The position numbers and the translations under genes were made by a program. Under the pieces are notes generated by a model that was given only the letters and a program-made list of their open reading frames with translations, was not told the DNA's origin and ran no database searches. A stretch of DNA of 44,806 bases from Bacteroidales bacterium (GTDB lineage: Bacteria > Bacteroidota > Bacteroidia > Bacteroidales > JAAYJT01), in assembly GCA_012522795.1 (NCBI GenBank), contig JAAYJT010000057.1:1-44806 (forward strand), written 5' to 3'. Below, piece after piece: positions 17,392 through 25,687 of the stretch. Positions within the stretch are counted from its first letter, which is position 1, and every line of letters starts with the position of its first letter.

Positions 17392-18510
17392 CTAAAGTGT
17401 CTTTTGAAAAATCCTGAATCGTTTGTGAGGGTCGGCATTAAGTTGTAAAACCTCAGCTAGCATTTTATAGTTTGTTTCAAGGATCAAATGGACTTCTATT
17501 TGTTCGAATCCGGTGGTTTTAGCTGAATCAACCAATTTAAACCCCATTAACAAATCCAGTCCAAGTCCCTGATATCCAGGTTTTACACCACCAAGCATCA
17601 GGTCGATTTGTTTGGTTTTTTTCATAGCCCTCAAAATATGAAAAATACCCAAAGGCCAAAGATATCCACCTGATTTTTGTAATCCACGGCTAATATTCGG
17701 CAACCCCACAACAAACCCGATAACTTCTTCCTGTAAAGTGGCAATTTTAACAAATTTGGGATTAAGGATAGGAAGATAGCGGTTGGCAAATTCTTTCATT
17801 TCTTTTTCTTCCATTGGTATGAAGCCGTAAATATCCTGATAGCACTCATTCATTACCCTTAATATAGGTACTATATATGGTTTAAGCTGCCATCGGCTGG
17901 TGAACTCAAGGATTTTATAGCGTGTGCTTTTTTGAACTCTTTCGTATATAAGCCGGTGTTTTTCAGGCAGTTTAAAATCCATTGGAAGTCGAAATGCAAA
18001 GCAATCAATCTCTTTTGAGTAACCTTCATTCTCCACCAGTTTTACCAGATAAGGATAATTACAGTTTGAAGCAATCATAGCCAGATGCTCAAAACCTTCA
18101 ACAAGCAAACCCTGTGGATCTTTATCGGAAAAGCCATATGGACCTACTATCCGCGTCATGCTTTTGCTCCTGCCCCAGTTTTCAACAGCCTGTAACAGAG
18201 CATGCGCAGTTTTCTGATCATCATAACATTCAAGAAATCCAAAACGAGCATTCGATTCATTGTGTAACTGATTATAAGACCTATGAATGATTCCCATAAT
18301 CCTGCCAACAACTTCTGAATTACGGCGGGCTAATAATAAGATTGTATCGCATTGCTGAAAAGCAATATTCTTTGATGAGTTGAAAAAAGCACGTTCATCG
18401 TTCCAAATCGGAGGAACCCATTGTTTGTGTCCACGATGGATCTTTTCAGGCAAGTGAATGAATTCACTGTAATCACGCCGAGATTTAACCTCACTGACAA
18501 TAACTGTCAT
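17392..18510 (-). CDS. YghO-like GNAT-fold protein of unknown function
   Basis: A 372-residue soluble protein. The N-terminal region (HRGHKQWVPPIWNDERAFF) and the pattern of a short GNAT-like fold in the C-terminal half (FVKIATLQEEVIGFVVGLPN, then a GGVKPGYQGLGLDLLM acyl-CoA-loop-like segment) resemble the YghO family of putative acetyltransferases. Substrate and pathway are unknown. It lies 139 nt downstream of the butyrate-kinase-like gene on the same strand. Length is typical for this family in Bacteroidota as I know it. I am fairly confident of the fold, not of any activity. Confidence 0.7.
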   Translation of the reverse strand: MTVIVSEVKSRRDYSEFIHLPEKIHRGHKQWVPPIWNDERAFFNSSKNIAFQQCDTILLLARRNSEVVGRIMGIIHRSYNQLHNESNARFGFLECYDDQKTAHALLQAVENWGRSKSMTRIVGPYGFSDKDPQGLLVEGFEHLAMIASNCNYPYLVKLVENEGYSKEIDCFAFRLPMDFKLPEKHRLIYERVQKSTRYKILEFTSRWQLKPYIVPILRVMNECYQDIYGFIPMEEKEMKEFANRYLPILNPKFVKIATLQEEVIGFVVGLPNISRGLQKSGGYLWPLGIFHILRAMKKTKQIDLMLGGVKPGYQGLGLDLLMGFKLVDSAKTTGFEQIEVHLILETNYKMLAEVLQLNADPHKRFRIFQKTL

Positions 18511-18649
18511 GAAAATGATGTAAAATAATTACTGACAATCCTTATGTGCTCAAATCAACTGTTTATCAAACACCTAAAAACAAGAGCAATTAGCTTATTA
18601 CACTAATGGCAAAAATAGGAAAAAGAACAATCCTCTATTTACACACCAA

Positions 18650-19726
18650 TCAATACTCAATCAATTCGGCTTTCCCGCTAAGAATAAGCATTCCGTTTGC
18701 TGCCAGAGAATCAAGATCGTTGACCACCGGATAAACCGATATTGGTGCAATATGACTAATCCGACGAGTAATTTCGTCAGTGAATTTCTTGTTATTCAGA
18801 ATATTTCCTGTAAGCAAAGTTGCATCAACCTGTCCTTCAAGCACTGACGACATTGCACCAATTTCCTTTGAAATCTGATATGCCATAGCATTAACATAAA
18901 ACCATGCTTTTTCATCATTTGCTGCCAGCAACATTTCAATTTCTGTAAGGCTCGAAGTTCCAAGATAGGCTGATAATCCTCCTTCGTCAGTGATCATTTT
19001 ACGAATATGTTCTTTGGTATATTTTCCGCTATAACACAATTCAATTAATTCACCAACTGGTAGTGAACCGGAACGCATAACAGCAAAAGGACCATCACCA
19101 TCAAAAGCCTGATTAACATCCACAACTCTACCTTTCAAATGAGCACCTATTGATACTCCACCACCTCCGATATGTGCAACGATCAAATTAAGGCTTTCGT
19201 AAGGTTTATTAACCGATTTGGCAAATTTGCGAGCTACATATTTATGATTCAGACAGTGAAAAACTGATTTTCGATCAATAAGCGGATGTCCGCTTACCCG
19301 TGCCATATCGCTTAGTTCATCAACCACCACAGGATCACCAAGATAGGCTTTTGCATCAGGAAGACGTCTGGCAATTTCATCAGCAATAAGCCCTCCCAGA
19401 TTTGTAGCATGACGACCTAAAATCCCTATTCTGAGATCTTTTTTCATTTGCTCATTTACTTCGTAGATACCACTCTTTAATGGCCTGATCAAACCTCCGC
19501 GAGCCATAATCACATTAATATTTTCAAGATCCAATTCATTGTCTTTCAGTTCACTCATAATTGCATCAACACGAAATATGAGCTGATCAATTACATCTTT
19601 AAATCCTTCCAAAACATCCACTTTATGTCGTATGGTTTTTAAAAACGTTATCTCTTCGTTTTGATAAATGGCCATTTTAGTTTTGGTAACTTCGGGATAA
19701 ATAACAAGAATCTTTTTGTTAAGCAT
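18650..19726 (-). CDS. Butyrate kinase homologue with altered catalytic motifs
   Basis: Full-length (358 residues) member of the acetate/butyrate kinase family by overall sequence: ARGGLIRPL, HATNLGGLIADEIA, DPVVVDEL, HCLNHKYVARK, FDGDGPF and RSGSLPVGELIELC. The phosphate-binding segment, normally NPGSTSTK in butyrate kinases, reads YPEVTKTK (residues 10-17). The glycine loop has four Gly (HIGGGG, 185-190) where three are usual. LTGG becomes LTGN (305-308), and the C-terminal GGEDE segment reads PVVND (333-337). Activity is therefore doubtful. No phosphate butyryltransferase gene is adjacent. It may be a pseudo-enzyme or have a new substrate. Confidence 0.75.
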   Translation of the reverse strand: MLNKKILVIYPEVTKTKMAIYQNEEITFLKTIRHKVDVLEGFKDVIDQLIFRVDAIMSELKDNELDLENINVIMARGGLIRPLKSGIYEVNEQMKKDLRIGILGRHATNLGGLIADEIARRLPDAKAYLGDPVVVDELSDMARVSGHPLIDRKSVFHCLNHKYVARKFAKSVNKPYESLNLIVAHIGGGGVSIGAHLKGRVVDVNQAFDGDGPFAVMRSGSLPVGELIELCYSGKYTKEHIRKMITDEGGLSAYLGTSSLTEIEMLLAANDEKAWFYVNAMAYQISKEIGAMSSVLEGQVDATLLTGNILNNKKFTDEITRRISHIAPISVYPVVNDLDSLAANGMLILSGKAELIEY

Positions 19727-19759
19727 AGCAAAGGGTGTAAAAATTTATATTAAAACGTT

Positions 19760-19767
19760 CAAAATTA
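19760..19767 (-). promoter_or_regulatory. Candidate -7 box of the butyrate-kinase-like gene
   Basis: TAATTTTG on the minus strand, 33 nt before the ATG, fits TAnnTTTG. Together with the hairpin upstream it suggests this gene has its own transcript. Confidence 0.4.
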
Positions 19768-19829
19768 CATAAGTGTTTGATATAATAGACTCAAAACCAC
19801 AAAATATAAACAATTTTCCATGCCTGCAA

Positions 19830-19874
19830 ATAAAAGGGTAGAACCCCAAAACAGTAATTTCTGCAGGGTTTTAC
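19830..19874 (-). terminator. Terminator after rubrerythrin
   Basis: A 9-bp stem (19838-19846 with 19866-19874, one G-U pair) followed on the minus strand by CCCTTTTATTT. It lies between rubrerythrin and the butyrate-kinase-like gene. Confidence 0.5.
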
Positions 19875-19924
19875 ATAATTAATGTTAGCAAACAACTTGC
19901 TTATTAAATCATAAAAACAGGCTG

Positions 19925-20509
19925 CTAATAATTTTCTTCACGTATTTGCATATAGGATTTCGGATGCAAACAAGCCGGACAAACTTCCAGAGCTTTTGCC
20001 GATTCGTAAACATAACCGCAATTCAAACATTTCCACCATACTTTGCCGTCTTTTACAAAAACTTTATCTTCTGAAATATTCTGTAACAACTTCAAATATC
20101 TACGCTCGTGTTCCATCTCTACTTTGGCAATCATTTTGAATGCAGTGGCAATTTCCTTAAATCCTTCCTCATTGGCAATTTCAGCAAATTTTGGATAGAG
20201 CACTGTGTATTCTTCATTTTCGCCTTCGGCAGCAGCTTTTAAATTTTCCAAAGTATTGCCAATCCTGCCTGCTGGATATGTTGCTGTTATCTCAACACAA
20301 CCACCTTCTTCCAGGAATTTAAAGAATCGTTTGGCATGTTCTTTTTCTTGGCTCGCAGTTTCCATAAAAATAGCTGCAATCTGCTCATAGCCTTCTTTTT
20401 TTTTTGCCACACTTGCAAAAAATTCATAACGATTGCGTGCCTGCGATTCGCCAGCAAATGATTTTAATAGGTTTTGTTCAGTTTGTGTTCCTTTTAATGA
20501 TTTCGTCAT
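19925..20509 (-). CDS. rbr: Rubrerythrin
   Basis: A cytoplasmic non-haem diiron peroxidase that detoxifies hydrogen peroxide in anaerobes. Of 194 residues, the N-terminal four-helix ferritin-like domain (about 1-145) has the diiron ligands in FAGESQARNRYEFF, SQEKEHAKRFF, IANEEGF and VEMEHERRYL. The C-terminal rubredoxin-like domain (about 155-194) has both knuckles, CLNCGYVYE and VCPACLHPKSY. It lies 19 nt after the flavin reductase/half-rubredoxin gene, a likely electron donor, so the two form an operon. Confidence 0.97.
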   Translation of the reverse strand: MTKSLKGTQTEQNLLKSFAGESQARNRYEFFASVAKKKEGYEQIAAIFMETASQEKEHAKRFFKFLEEGGCVEITATYPAGRIGNTLENLKAAAEGENEEYTVLYPKFAEIANEEGFKEIATAFKMIAKVEMEHERRYLKLLQNISEDKVFVKDGKVWWKCLNCGYVYESAKALEVCPACLHPKSYMQIREENY

Positions 20510-20528
20510 AATTTTTTAAATTTATTGG

Positions 20529-21044
20529 TTAAATTTCAATAAAATCTTCTTTTTCTGCCCCACACATCGGACATGTCCAGTCTTCAGGCAAATCAGAGAG
20601 TTTTACATCTTCTTTTTCGTCATCAATTATTTCTGCCTGAATTAATTCGCCAATGAATATCATATGAGTTCCGACATCAAACTTCTGAACCACTTCGCAT
20701 TCAATAAAAGCTATGCTGTCGTTCATAATTATGGGAACCCCGGTTTCACAATATTTCAGGGTTATCCCCTCAAGTTTATTAAAGTCTCTTCCGCTTTTAT
20801 TACCAAAACGACCAAATATTTCAGAATCGGTATTCTGATGTAAAGCTGATACATCAAAACTGCCATATTTCTCAATAAATTCACAGGTGTAATTATTTTT
20901 ATTCACACATGCTGCAAATTGAGCTGGCTCGGCTGTTACTTGAAATATGGTGTTGGATATAAACCCGTTTCTCCGTTTATCATCTCCTGAACTTATAATG
21001 TGAAGACCGTAAGAAGTTTTGAATAAAGTGTTAAAATCAATCAC
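20529..21044 (-). CDS. Flavin reductase domain protein with a one-knuckle rubredoxin tail
   Basis: Residues 1-140 form a flavin-reductase-like (split-barrel FMN-binding) domain, as in high-molecular-weight rubredoxin (Hrb). The last 23 residues match only the second half of a rubredoxin: DLPEDWTCPMCGAEKEDF. The first CxxCG knuckle and the intervening ~30 residues are absent, so only two of the four iron-binding cysteines remain. The start is GTG at 21044. It is 19 nt upstream of rubrerythrin and presumably feeds it electrons. The tail may have lost iron binding, or may assemble a site between two subunits. Confidence 0.85.
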   Translation of the reverse strand: MIDFNTLFKTSYGLHIISSGDDKRRNGFISNTIFQVTAEPAQFAACVNKNNYTCEFIEKYGSFDVSALHQNTDSEIFGRFGNKSGRDFNKLEGITLKYCETGVPIIMNDSIAFIECEVVQKFDVGTHMIFIGELIQAEIIDDEKEDVKLSDLPEDWTCPMCGAEKEDFIEI

Positions 21045-21242
21045 AAGCTATTTGTTGAGTTTGAAATTATAGAGTTATTAGGTTCTGACTTTTTAAACTA
21101 TTGAATAAATCAATTGTGTCATCTATGTCTTATTAAAAATCTGCTTACAAATATATCGGAAAAAGTAAACCTCAAATAGCTTTTGAGAATGTTTTCGATA
21201 AATATTAATTATGAATACCGCGTTAAACTTATTCATTAAAGA

Positions 21243-22436
21243 TTATTGCTGTAGCTCCTTTATTGTAATCCAGGCCATTAAAGCCGAGCCTGTAAGCAAT
21301 GCCCTCTCATCAATATCAAATTCAGGAGTATGCAGATTTGCAGTAATACCCTTAACAGATTTCCTAATTCCAAGACGATAAAAACACGCCGGAATAATAT
21401 GGGAATAAAAAGCAAAATCCTCAGCAGTCATCCTTTGAGGGATTTCCACACTATTTTCTTCACCTATAAGCTCAGCAGCATAATGCATAGCTCTTTCTGT
21501 CAATAATTTATCATTCAATAGGCTGGGATAACCATGTGCAATATGAATATCGGCAGTAACACCACAGGCTTCAGCAGTTTTTCCGGCTATTTCATTTATT
21601 AAAACATGAGCTTTTCTTCTCCAGTTTTCATCATAGGTTCTAATAGTGCCTTCCAGTTTTACTTCATTTGGTATTATGTTCATTTTACCATCGGCTATAA
21701 AGCGTCCGAATGATAATACTGTCGGTATTAAAGGAGGTGCCTTGCGGCTGACAATCTGTTGTAAAGCTATTAAAACATGAGCTGCTGCAACCACAGGATC
21801 AGCATTTAGCTCAGGAGTTGCACCATGACCACCTTTACCTTTTATCGTTATATATATCTCATCAGTTGAAGCCATTGAAAGTCCGGCTCTGAACCCAACT
21901 TTGCCTGCCGGAAGCTCAGGACATACATGTTGACCTATTATGCAATCCGGTTTTGGATTCTCAAGAACTCCTTCCTTGATCATTAATGAAGCTCCTCCGG
22001 GATAAGTTTCTTCTGATGGCTGAAATATCAGACGCACACTTCCCTCCAATTTATCTTTTAACCGATTAAGGATCATAGTGGTACCAAGCAGAGAAGCCAT
22101 ATGTGCATCATGACCACAGGCATGCATTACACCGGGATTTTGCGATTTGTAGATCGCATCGTTGATTTCATGTATTGGGAGAGCATCCATATCAGCGCGG
22201 AGAACAACAAGCTTTTTATCTGGATTTATTCCCTCAATGGTGGCAATAATGCCCGTTTTTGCAACACCGCTTCTATATTTTATGCCCATAAGCTGTAACT
22301 GTTTGGCAATGAACCGGGCTGTTTCAAATTCCTGCATTGACAATTCAGGAAAAGCATGAAAATGTCGCCGGAACTCAACAATTTGAGGATATATTTCATG
22401 AGCAATAGCTAATACTCTTTGTTTTAAATCTTCCAT
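21243..22436 (-). CDS. M20 family amidohydrolase (aminoacylase/hippurate hydrolase type)
   Basis: A cytoplasmic metal-dependent hydrolase of N-acyl amino acids, peptidase subfamily M20D. The 397-residue protein has the metal-binding motifs HACGHDAHMA (about residues 101-110), FQPSEETYPGGA with the catalytic Glu pair, GQHVCPEL, and the C-terminal NLHTPEF His. The dimerisation (lid) domain sits at about 185-295. Exact substrate cannot be told from sequence. It is divergent from rbfA, with a TAAATTTG -7 box in the shared spacer. A 198-nt gap separates it from the flavin reductase gene. Confidence 0.9.
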   Translation of the reverse strand: MEDLKQRVLAIAHEIYPQIVEFRRHFHAFPELSMQEFETARFIAKQLQLMGIKYRSGVAKTGIIATIEGINPDKKLVVLRADMDALPIHEINDAIYKSQNPGVMHACGHDAHMASLLGTTMILNRLKDKLEGSVRLIFQPSEETYPGGASLMIKEGVLENPKPDCIIGQHVCPELPAGKVGFRAGLSMASTDEIYITIKGKGGHGATPELNADPVVAAAHVLIALQQIVSRKAPPLIPTVLSFGRFIADGKMNIIPNEVKLEGTIRTYDENWRRKAHVLINEIAGKTAEACGVTADIHIAHGYPSLLNDKLLTERAMHYAAELIGEENSVEIPQRMTAEDFAFYSHIIPACFYRLGIRKSVKGITANLHTPEFDIDERALLTGSALMAWITIKELQQ

Positions 22437-22480
22437 AAAGAAAGGGGATAATTTTTTTGACTCTTAATTTTGAACAGGCA

Positions 22481-22488
22481 CAAATTTA
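22481..22488 (-). promoter_or_regulatory. Candidate -7 box of the amidohydrolase gene
   Basis: TAAATTTG on the minus strand fits TAnnTTTG, 44 nt before the ATG. A TGG replaces TTG at the 19-nt spacing. Confidence 0.4.
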
Positions 22489-22555
22489 TGAATTAATATA
22501 AAGCTCGCCAATTATGAAAATACTCAAACAAAAATAGGCAACATTGAATAAATAG

Positions 22556-22563
22556 TATCTTTG
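22556..22563 (+). promoter_or_regulatory. -7 box directly before rbfA
   Basis: TATCTTTG ends only 4 nt before the rbfA ATG (22568). If used, the transcript would begin at or within the start codon, i.e. be leaderless. Confidence 0.4.
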
Positions 22564-22567
22564 CCAT

Positions 22568-22906
22568 ATGGAAACATTAAGACAAAGCAAAGTATCCCGT
22601 ATGCTACAACGCGAGTTGGGTGATATTTTTCTGAAAGAAAAGCGTCATTTGCTCGAAGGTGCAATGGTTACAGTTACTATAGTACGCATCAGCCGCGATT
22701 TTTCAGTAGCAAAAGTTTATCTGAGTGTTTTTGGAATTAACAATAAGAAAACATTGCTAAGTAAAATATCGGCACAAAGCAAGGAAATTCGCCATGCATT
22801 GGGTTCGAAAATAAAAAATCAGGTGCGAGTAATACCCGAATTACATTTTCACCTTGACGATTCCCTGGATTACATTGATCATATTGACAAATTGTTAAAT
22901 GATTAA
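22568..22906 (+). CDS. rbfA: Ribosome-binding factor A
   Basis: A small KH-fold factor (112 residues) that assists late maturation of the 30S subunit. The N-terminus METLRQSKVSRMLQRELGDI and the central VRISRDFSVAKVYLSVFG match the family, as does the C-terminal VIPELHFHLDDSLDYIDHID. The ATG at 22568 is needed for the conserved N-terminus even though it sits directly after a promoter box. It leads a run of tightly spaced genes: the methyltransferase begins 24 nt later. Confidence 0.96.
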   Translation: METLRQSKVSRMLQRELGDIFLKEKRHLLEGAMVTVTIVRISRDFSVAKVYLSVFGINNKKTLLSKISAQSKEIRHALGSKIKNQVRVIPELHFHLDDSLDYIDHIDKLLND

Positions 22907-22930
22907 TATTCAGCTTTTTATCAAACAATT

Positions 22931-23737
22931 ATGCAATACGATCCAATAAAAAAAGCTATCGGTAATGTAGTCGGGCAAAAGGTGTTTGCACGCACTATGT
23001 TTTATCGCCTGCTTGATCTTCTTTTATTGCGAACCTGGCATGTAAAACGTGAATTAAGAAAATATGCTTCTGGCAAATCACAGCCACTGCATGTTCTGGA
23101 TGCCGGATTTGGTTTCGGGCAGTATGCTTACTGGATGGCAAAAAAGAATCCAAATTGGAAAATTACCGGTATTGATATTAAAAGTGAACAGGTAACTGAC
23201 TGCACTTCGTTTTTTGCAAAAGCAGGCATACCAAATGCGCTCTTTAAAACTGCCGATCTCACAAAATACAATCAGCCCAATACTTTCGATCTGATAATTT
23301 CAGTAGATGTGATGGAACACATAGCCGATGATGACGCTGTGTTCAGAAATTTTCATAATTCACTGAAAACCGGTGGTATGATGTTGATATCAACACCTTC
23401 TGATCAGGGTGGTTCAGATGTTCACAACGATCACCAAACTTCATTTATTGAGGAACACGTAAGGGATGGCTATAATATTGATGATATCCGACAAAAGCTC
23501 TTAAATGCAGGGTTCATCCGAACCGAAGGACGGTATCAGTATGGGAAACCAGGCAAACTGTCGTGGAAATTATCAATGAAATACCCAATAAAAATCCTTG
23601 GAGTCTCAAAACTATTCTTCATAATACTTCCGTTTTATTATCTCCTGGTTTTTCCTTTTTGTATGATCCTAAATTATGCTGACATAAGAATTATACATAG
23701 AAGCGGAACCGGATTGATAGTGAAAGCCTGGAAATAA
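22931..23737 (+). CDS. Class I SAM-dependent methyltransferase
   Basis: A 268-residue protein. The Rossmann SAM-binding motif I is VLDAGFGFGQYAYWMA (about residues 55-70), acidic motif II is TGIDIK, and DLIISVDVMEHI is the motif IV-like segment. The C-terminal 50 residues are hydrophobic (ILPFYYLLVFPFCMIL), suggesting membrane association. The acceptor is unknown; ubiE/Coq5-like and lipid or glycan methyltransferases share this pattern. It sits between rbfA and a LolC/E-like permease, spaced 24 and 26 nt, a grouping I recall from Bacteroidales. Confidence 0.85.
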   Translation: MQYDPIKKAIGNVVGQKVFARTMFYRLLDLLLLRTWHVKRELRKYASGKSQPLHVLDAGFGFGQYAYWMAKKNPNWKITGIDIKSEQVTDCTSFFAKAGIPNALFKTADLTKYNQPNTFDLIISVDVMEHIADDDAVFRNFHNSLKTGGMMLISTPSDQGGSDVHNDHQTSFIEEHVRDGYNIDDIRQKLLNAGFIRTEGRYQYGKPGKLSWKLSMKYPIKILGVSKLFFIILPFYYLLVFPFCMILNYADIRIIHRSGTGLIVKAWK

Positions 23738-23763
23738 AACTTCGGATATTCAAAACCAGTCTC

Positions 23764-24996
23764 GTGAACCTCAGCATTTTCATAGCAAAACGATATCTGA
23801 TATCAAAAAAGAAACATAATATCATCAATATTATTTCGGCTATATCTGTGATTGGAGTATCTGTTGGAACCATGGCACTGGTAATAGTATTGTCAGTTTT
23901 TAACGGATTTGAAAGCCTGATAAAATCTCTTTTTAACACTTTTGATCCTGACCTGAAAATAACCCTTACCGAAGGAAAAACTTTTTCACCTGACCAAATC
24001 TCTGAAAACGAGATCATGAATAATTCTGATATCATTCGTTTTACCGAGGTTCTGGAAGAAACGGCTTTATTAAAATATCAGAACCGTCAGGCTTTGGTAA
24101 CTGTAAAAGGAGTTGGAAAAGATTTTGAGCTAACAAGTGGGCTTGATTCAATGATAATATATGGCAACATGTTTCTTCAAAACGAAGAAACGAACTTCAT
24201 GGTCCTGGGCTATGGAGTGGCTGACATACTTAGCGCCAATATCAATGATTATGTAAATCCCATAATGGTGTATGCACCCAAACGAAGCGGGATTATTGGA
24301 GTACTTCCTGAGCAGGCATTTACATTTAAAACAATATTCCCTTCAGGGATATTTTCAATTCAACAGGATTTTGATAATCAATACGTTATTGTTCCAGTCA
24401 GGTTTGCAAGAGATCTTTTTGGCTACGAAAACGAAGTGTCTGCTATTGAAATTGGCTTGAAATCTGAAGCTAAAATTGAGAAAATAAAGAACGAAATAAA
24501 AACTATTGTTGGCGATGATTTCATTGTTAAAGACCGTTTTGAGCAACAGGAACTATTATATAAAATCATGAAATCAGAAAAGCTGGCTATCTTCCTTATT
24601 CTGGGATTCATTCTTTTCATTGCCACTTTTAACATCATAGGAACTCTATCAATGTTAATCCTTGACAAGAAAAAAGATATTGCAGTACTGCACAGTCTTG
24701 GCGCTAGTGATAAATTAATAAGACGTATATTTTTTGTTGAGGGCATGCTTATATCCTTTTCAGGTGCTGTTTTAGGAATGATTCTTGGCACACTTATTTG
24801 TCTTATTCAGATCGTTTTCAAGGTAGTACCTCTTCATGCCGGCGGAGGTTCATTTATTATTGATGCCTACCCTGTTAAACTACAACTCATTGATTTTGTT
24901 TATGTTTTTCTGCTCGTCATCGGAATCGGGATGCCTACAGTGTGGTATCCTGTCAGGCAGATTAAGAAAAAATATTTTGAACAGAAACTGGCTTAA
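23764..24996 (+). CDS. LolC/LolE-like ABC transporter permease (FtsX/MacB family)
   Basis: An inner-membrane permease (410 residues) of the lipoprotein-releasing type. One N-terminal transmembrane helix (about residues 20-45, after the RYLISKKKHNIINIIS segment) is followed by a large periplasmic domain (about 50-270) and three C-terminal helices in an FtsX domain (about 275-400, with DIAVLHSLGASDKLI). The start codon is GTG at 23764. No LolD ATPase is adjacent. It probably works in moving lipoproteins out of the inner membrane; a macrolide or other exporter role is less likely. Confidence 0.88.
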   Translation: MNLSIFIAKRYLISKKKHNIINIISAISVIGVSVGTMALVIVLSVFNGFESLIKSLFNTFDPDLKITLTEGKTFSPDQISENEIMNNSDIIRFTEVLEETALLKYQNRQALVTVKGVGKDFELTSGLDSMIIYGNMFLQNEETNFMVLGYGVADILSANINDYVNPIMVYAPKRSGIIGVLPEQAFTFKTIFPSGIFSIQQDFDNQYVIVPVRFARDLFGYENEVSAIEIGLKSEAKIEKIKNEIKTIVGDDFIVKDRFEQQELLYKIMKSEKLAIFLILGFILFIATFNIIGTLSMLILDKKKDIAVLHSLGASDKLIRRIFFVEGMLISFSGAVLGMILGTLICLIQIVFKVVPLHAGGGSFIIDAYPVKLQLIDFVYVFLLVIGIGMPTVWYPVRQIKKKYFEQKLA

Positions 24997-25114
24997 AAAC
25001 TCTTGTTTTTGATTCCTGACTTTTAGGAAATTAAAAAGAAAACTCCATTTTATATTACCAATCCAACATTCATTACCATTCAGTATCAGCATCCTGACAT
25101 TTGTACATTTTAAG

Positions 25115-25122
25115 TAATTTTG
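25115..25122 (+). promoter_or_regulatory. Candidate -7 box of dut
   Basis: TAATTTTG fits TAnnTTTG and lies 16 nt before the dut ATG (25139), in the 142-nt gap after the permease gene. No -33 TTG is seen at the proper distance. Confidence 0.4.
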
Positions 25123-25138
25123 GCGCAAATCATTGCTT

Positions 25139-25573
25139 ATGAACATCAAAATAGTAAATCATTCTCATCATCCGTTGCCGACATACGAAACAGAATTTTC
25201 GGCAGGTATGGACTTAAGAGCATTCCTTTCAGAACCAATAGTTTTGAAAACTCTTGAACGGGCTTTGATCCCAACGGGCTTGTTTATTGAACTTCCTCAT
25301 GGACTTGAAGCACAGGTAAGACCACGCAGCGGACTAGCAATAAAAAAAGGAATTACCGTGCTTAATACTCCAGGAACTATTGATAGTGATTACCGTGGCG
25401 AAATAAAAGTGATTGTCATAAACCTTTCGGATACCGAAGTTGAAATATCTGACGGCGACAGAATAGCACAGATGATTATTTCAAAACACGAAAGAGCAGT
25501 TTGGACACCTGTAGTTCAACTTGAGGAAACCACCCGCGGGAGTGGAGGATTTGGTCATACAGGAGTAAAATAA
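25139..25573 (+). CDS. dut: Deoxyuridine 5'-triphosphate nucleotidohydrolase (dUTPase)
   Basis: Hydrolyses dUTP to dUMP and pyrophosphate, keeping uracil out of DNA and supplying thymidylate synthesis. All five trimeric-dUTPase motifs are present in order: [40 protein letters not shown] and [10 protein letters not shown]. The ATG at 25139 gives 144 residues, the usual size; an upstream TTG in frame is not needed. Confidence 0.98.
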   Translation: MNIKIVNHSHHPLPTYETEFSAGMDLRAFLSEPIVLKTLERALIPTGLFIELPHGLEAQVRPRSGLAIKKGITVLNTPGTIDSDYRGEIKVIVINLSDTEVEISDGDRIAQMIISKHERAVWTPVVQLEETTRGSGGFGHTGVK

Positions 25574-25687
25574 TGTGTTTACCCTTGTTAAAAATAATAA
25601 AAACTCCAACAAAAAGAATGGTTTTACGTTTCTCAGTGAGTTGAAGCTCAAAAATATGTTCGTCATAACAAACCAATAAAAAACTAT

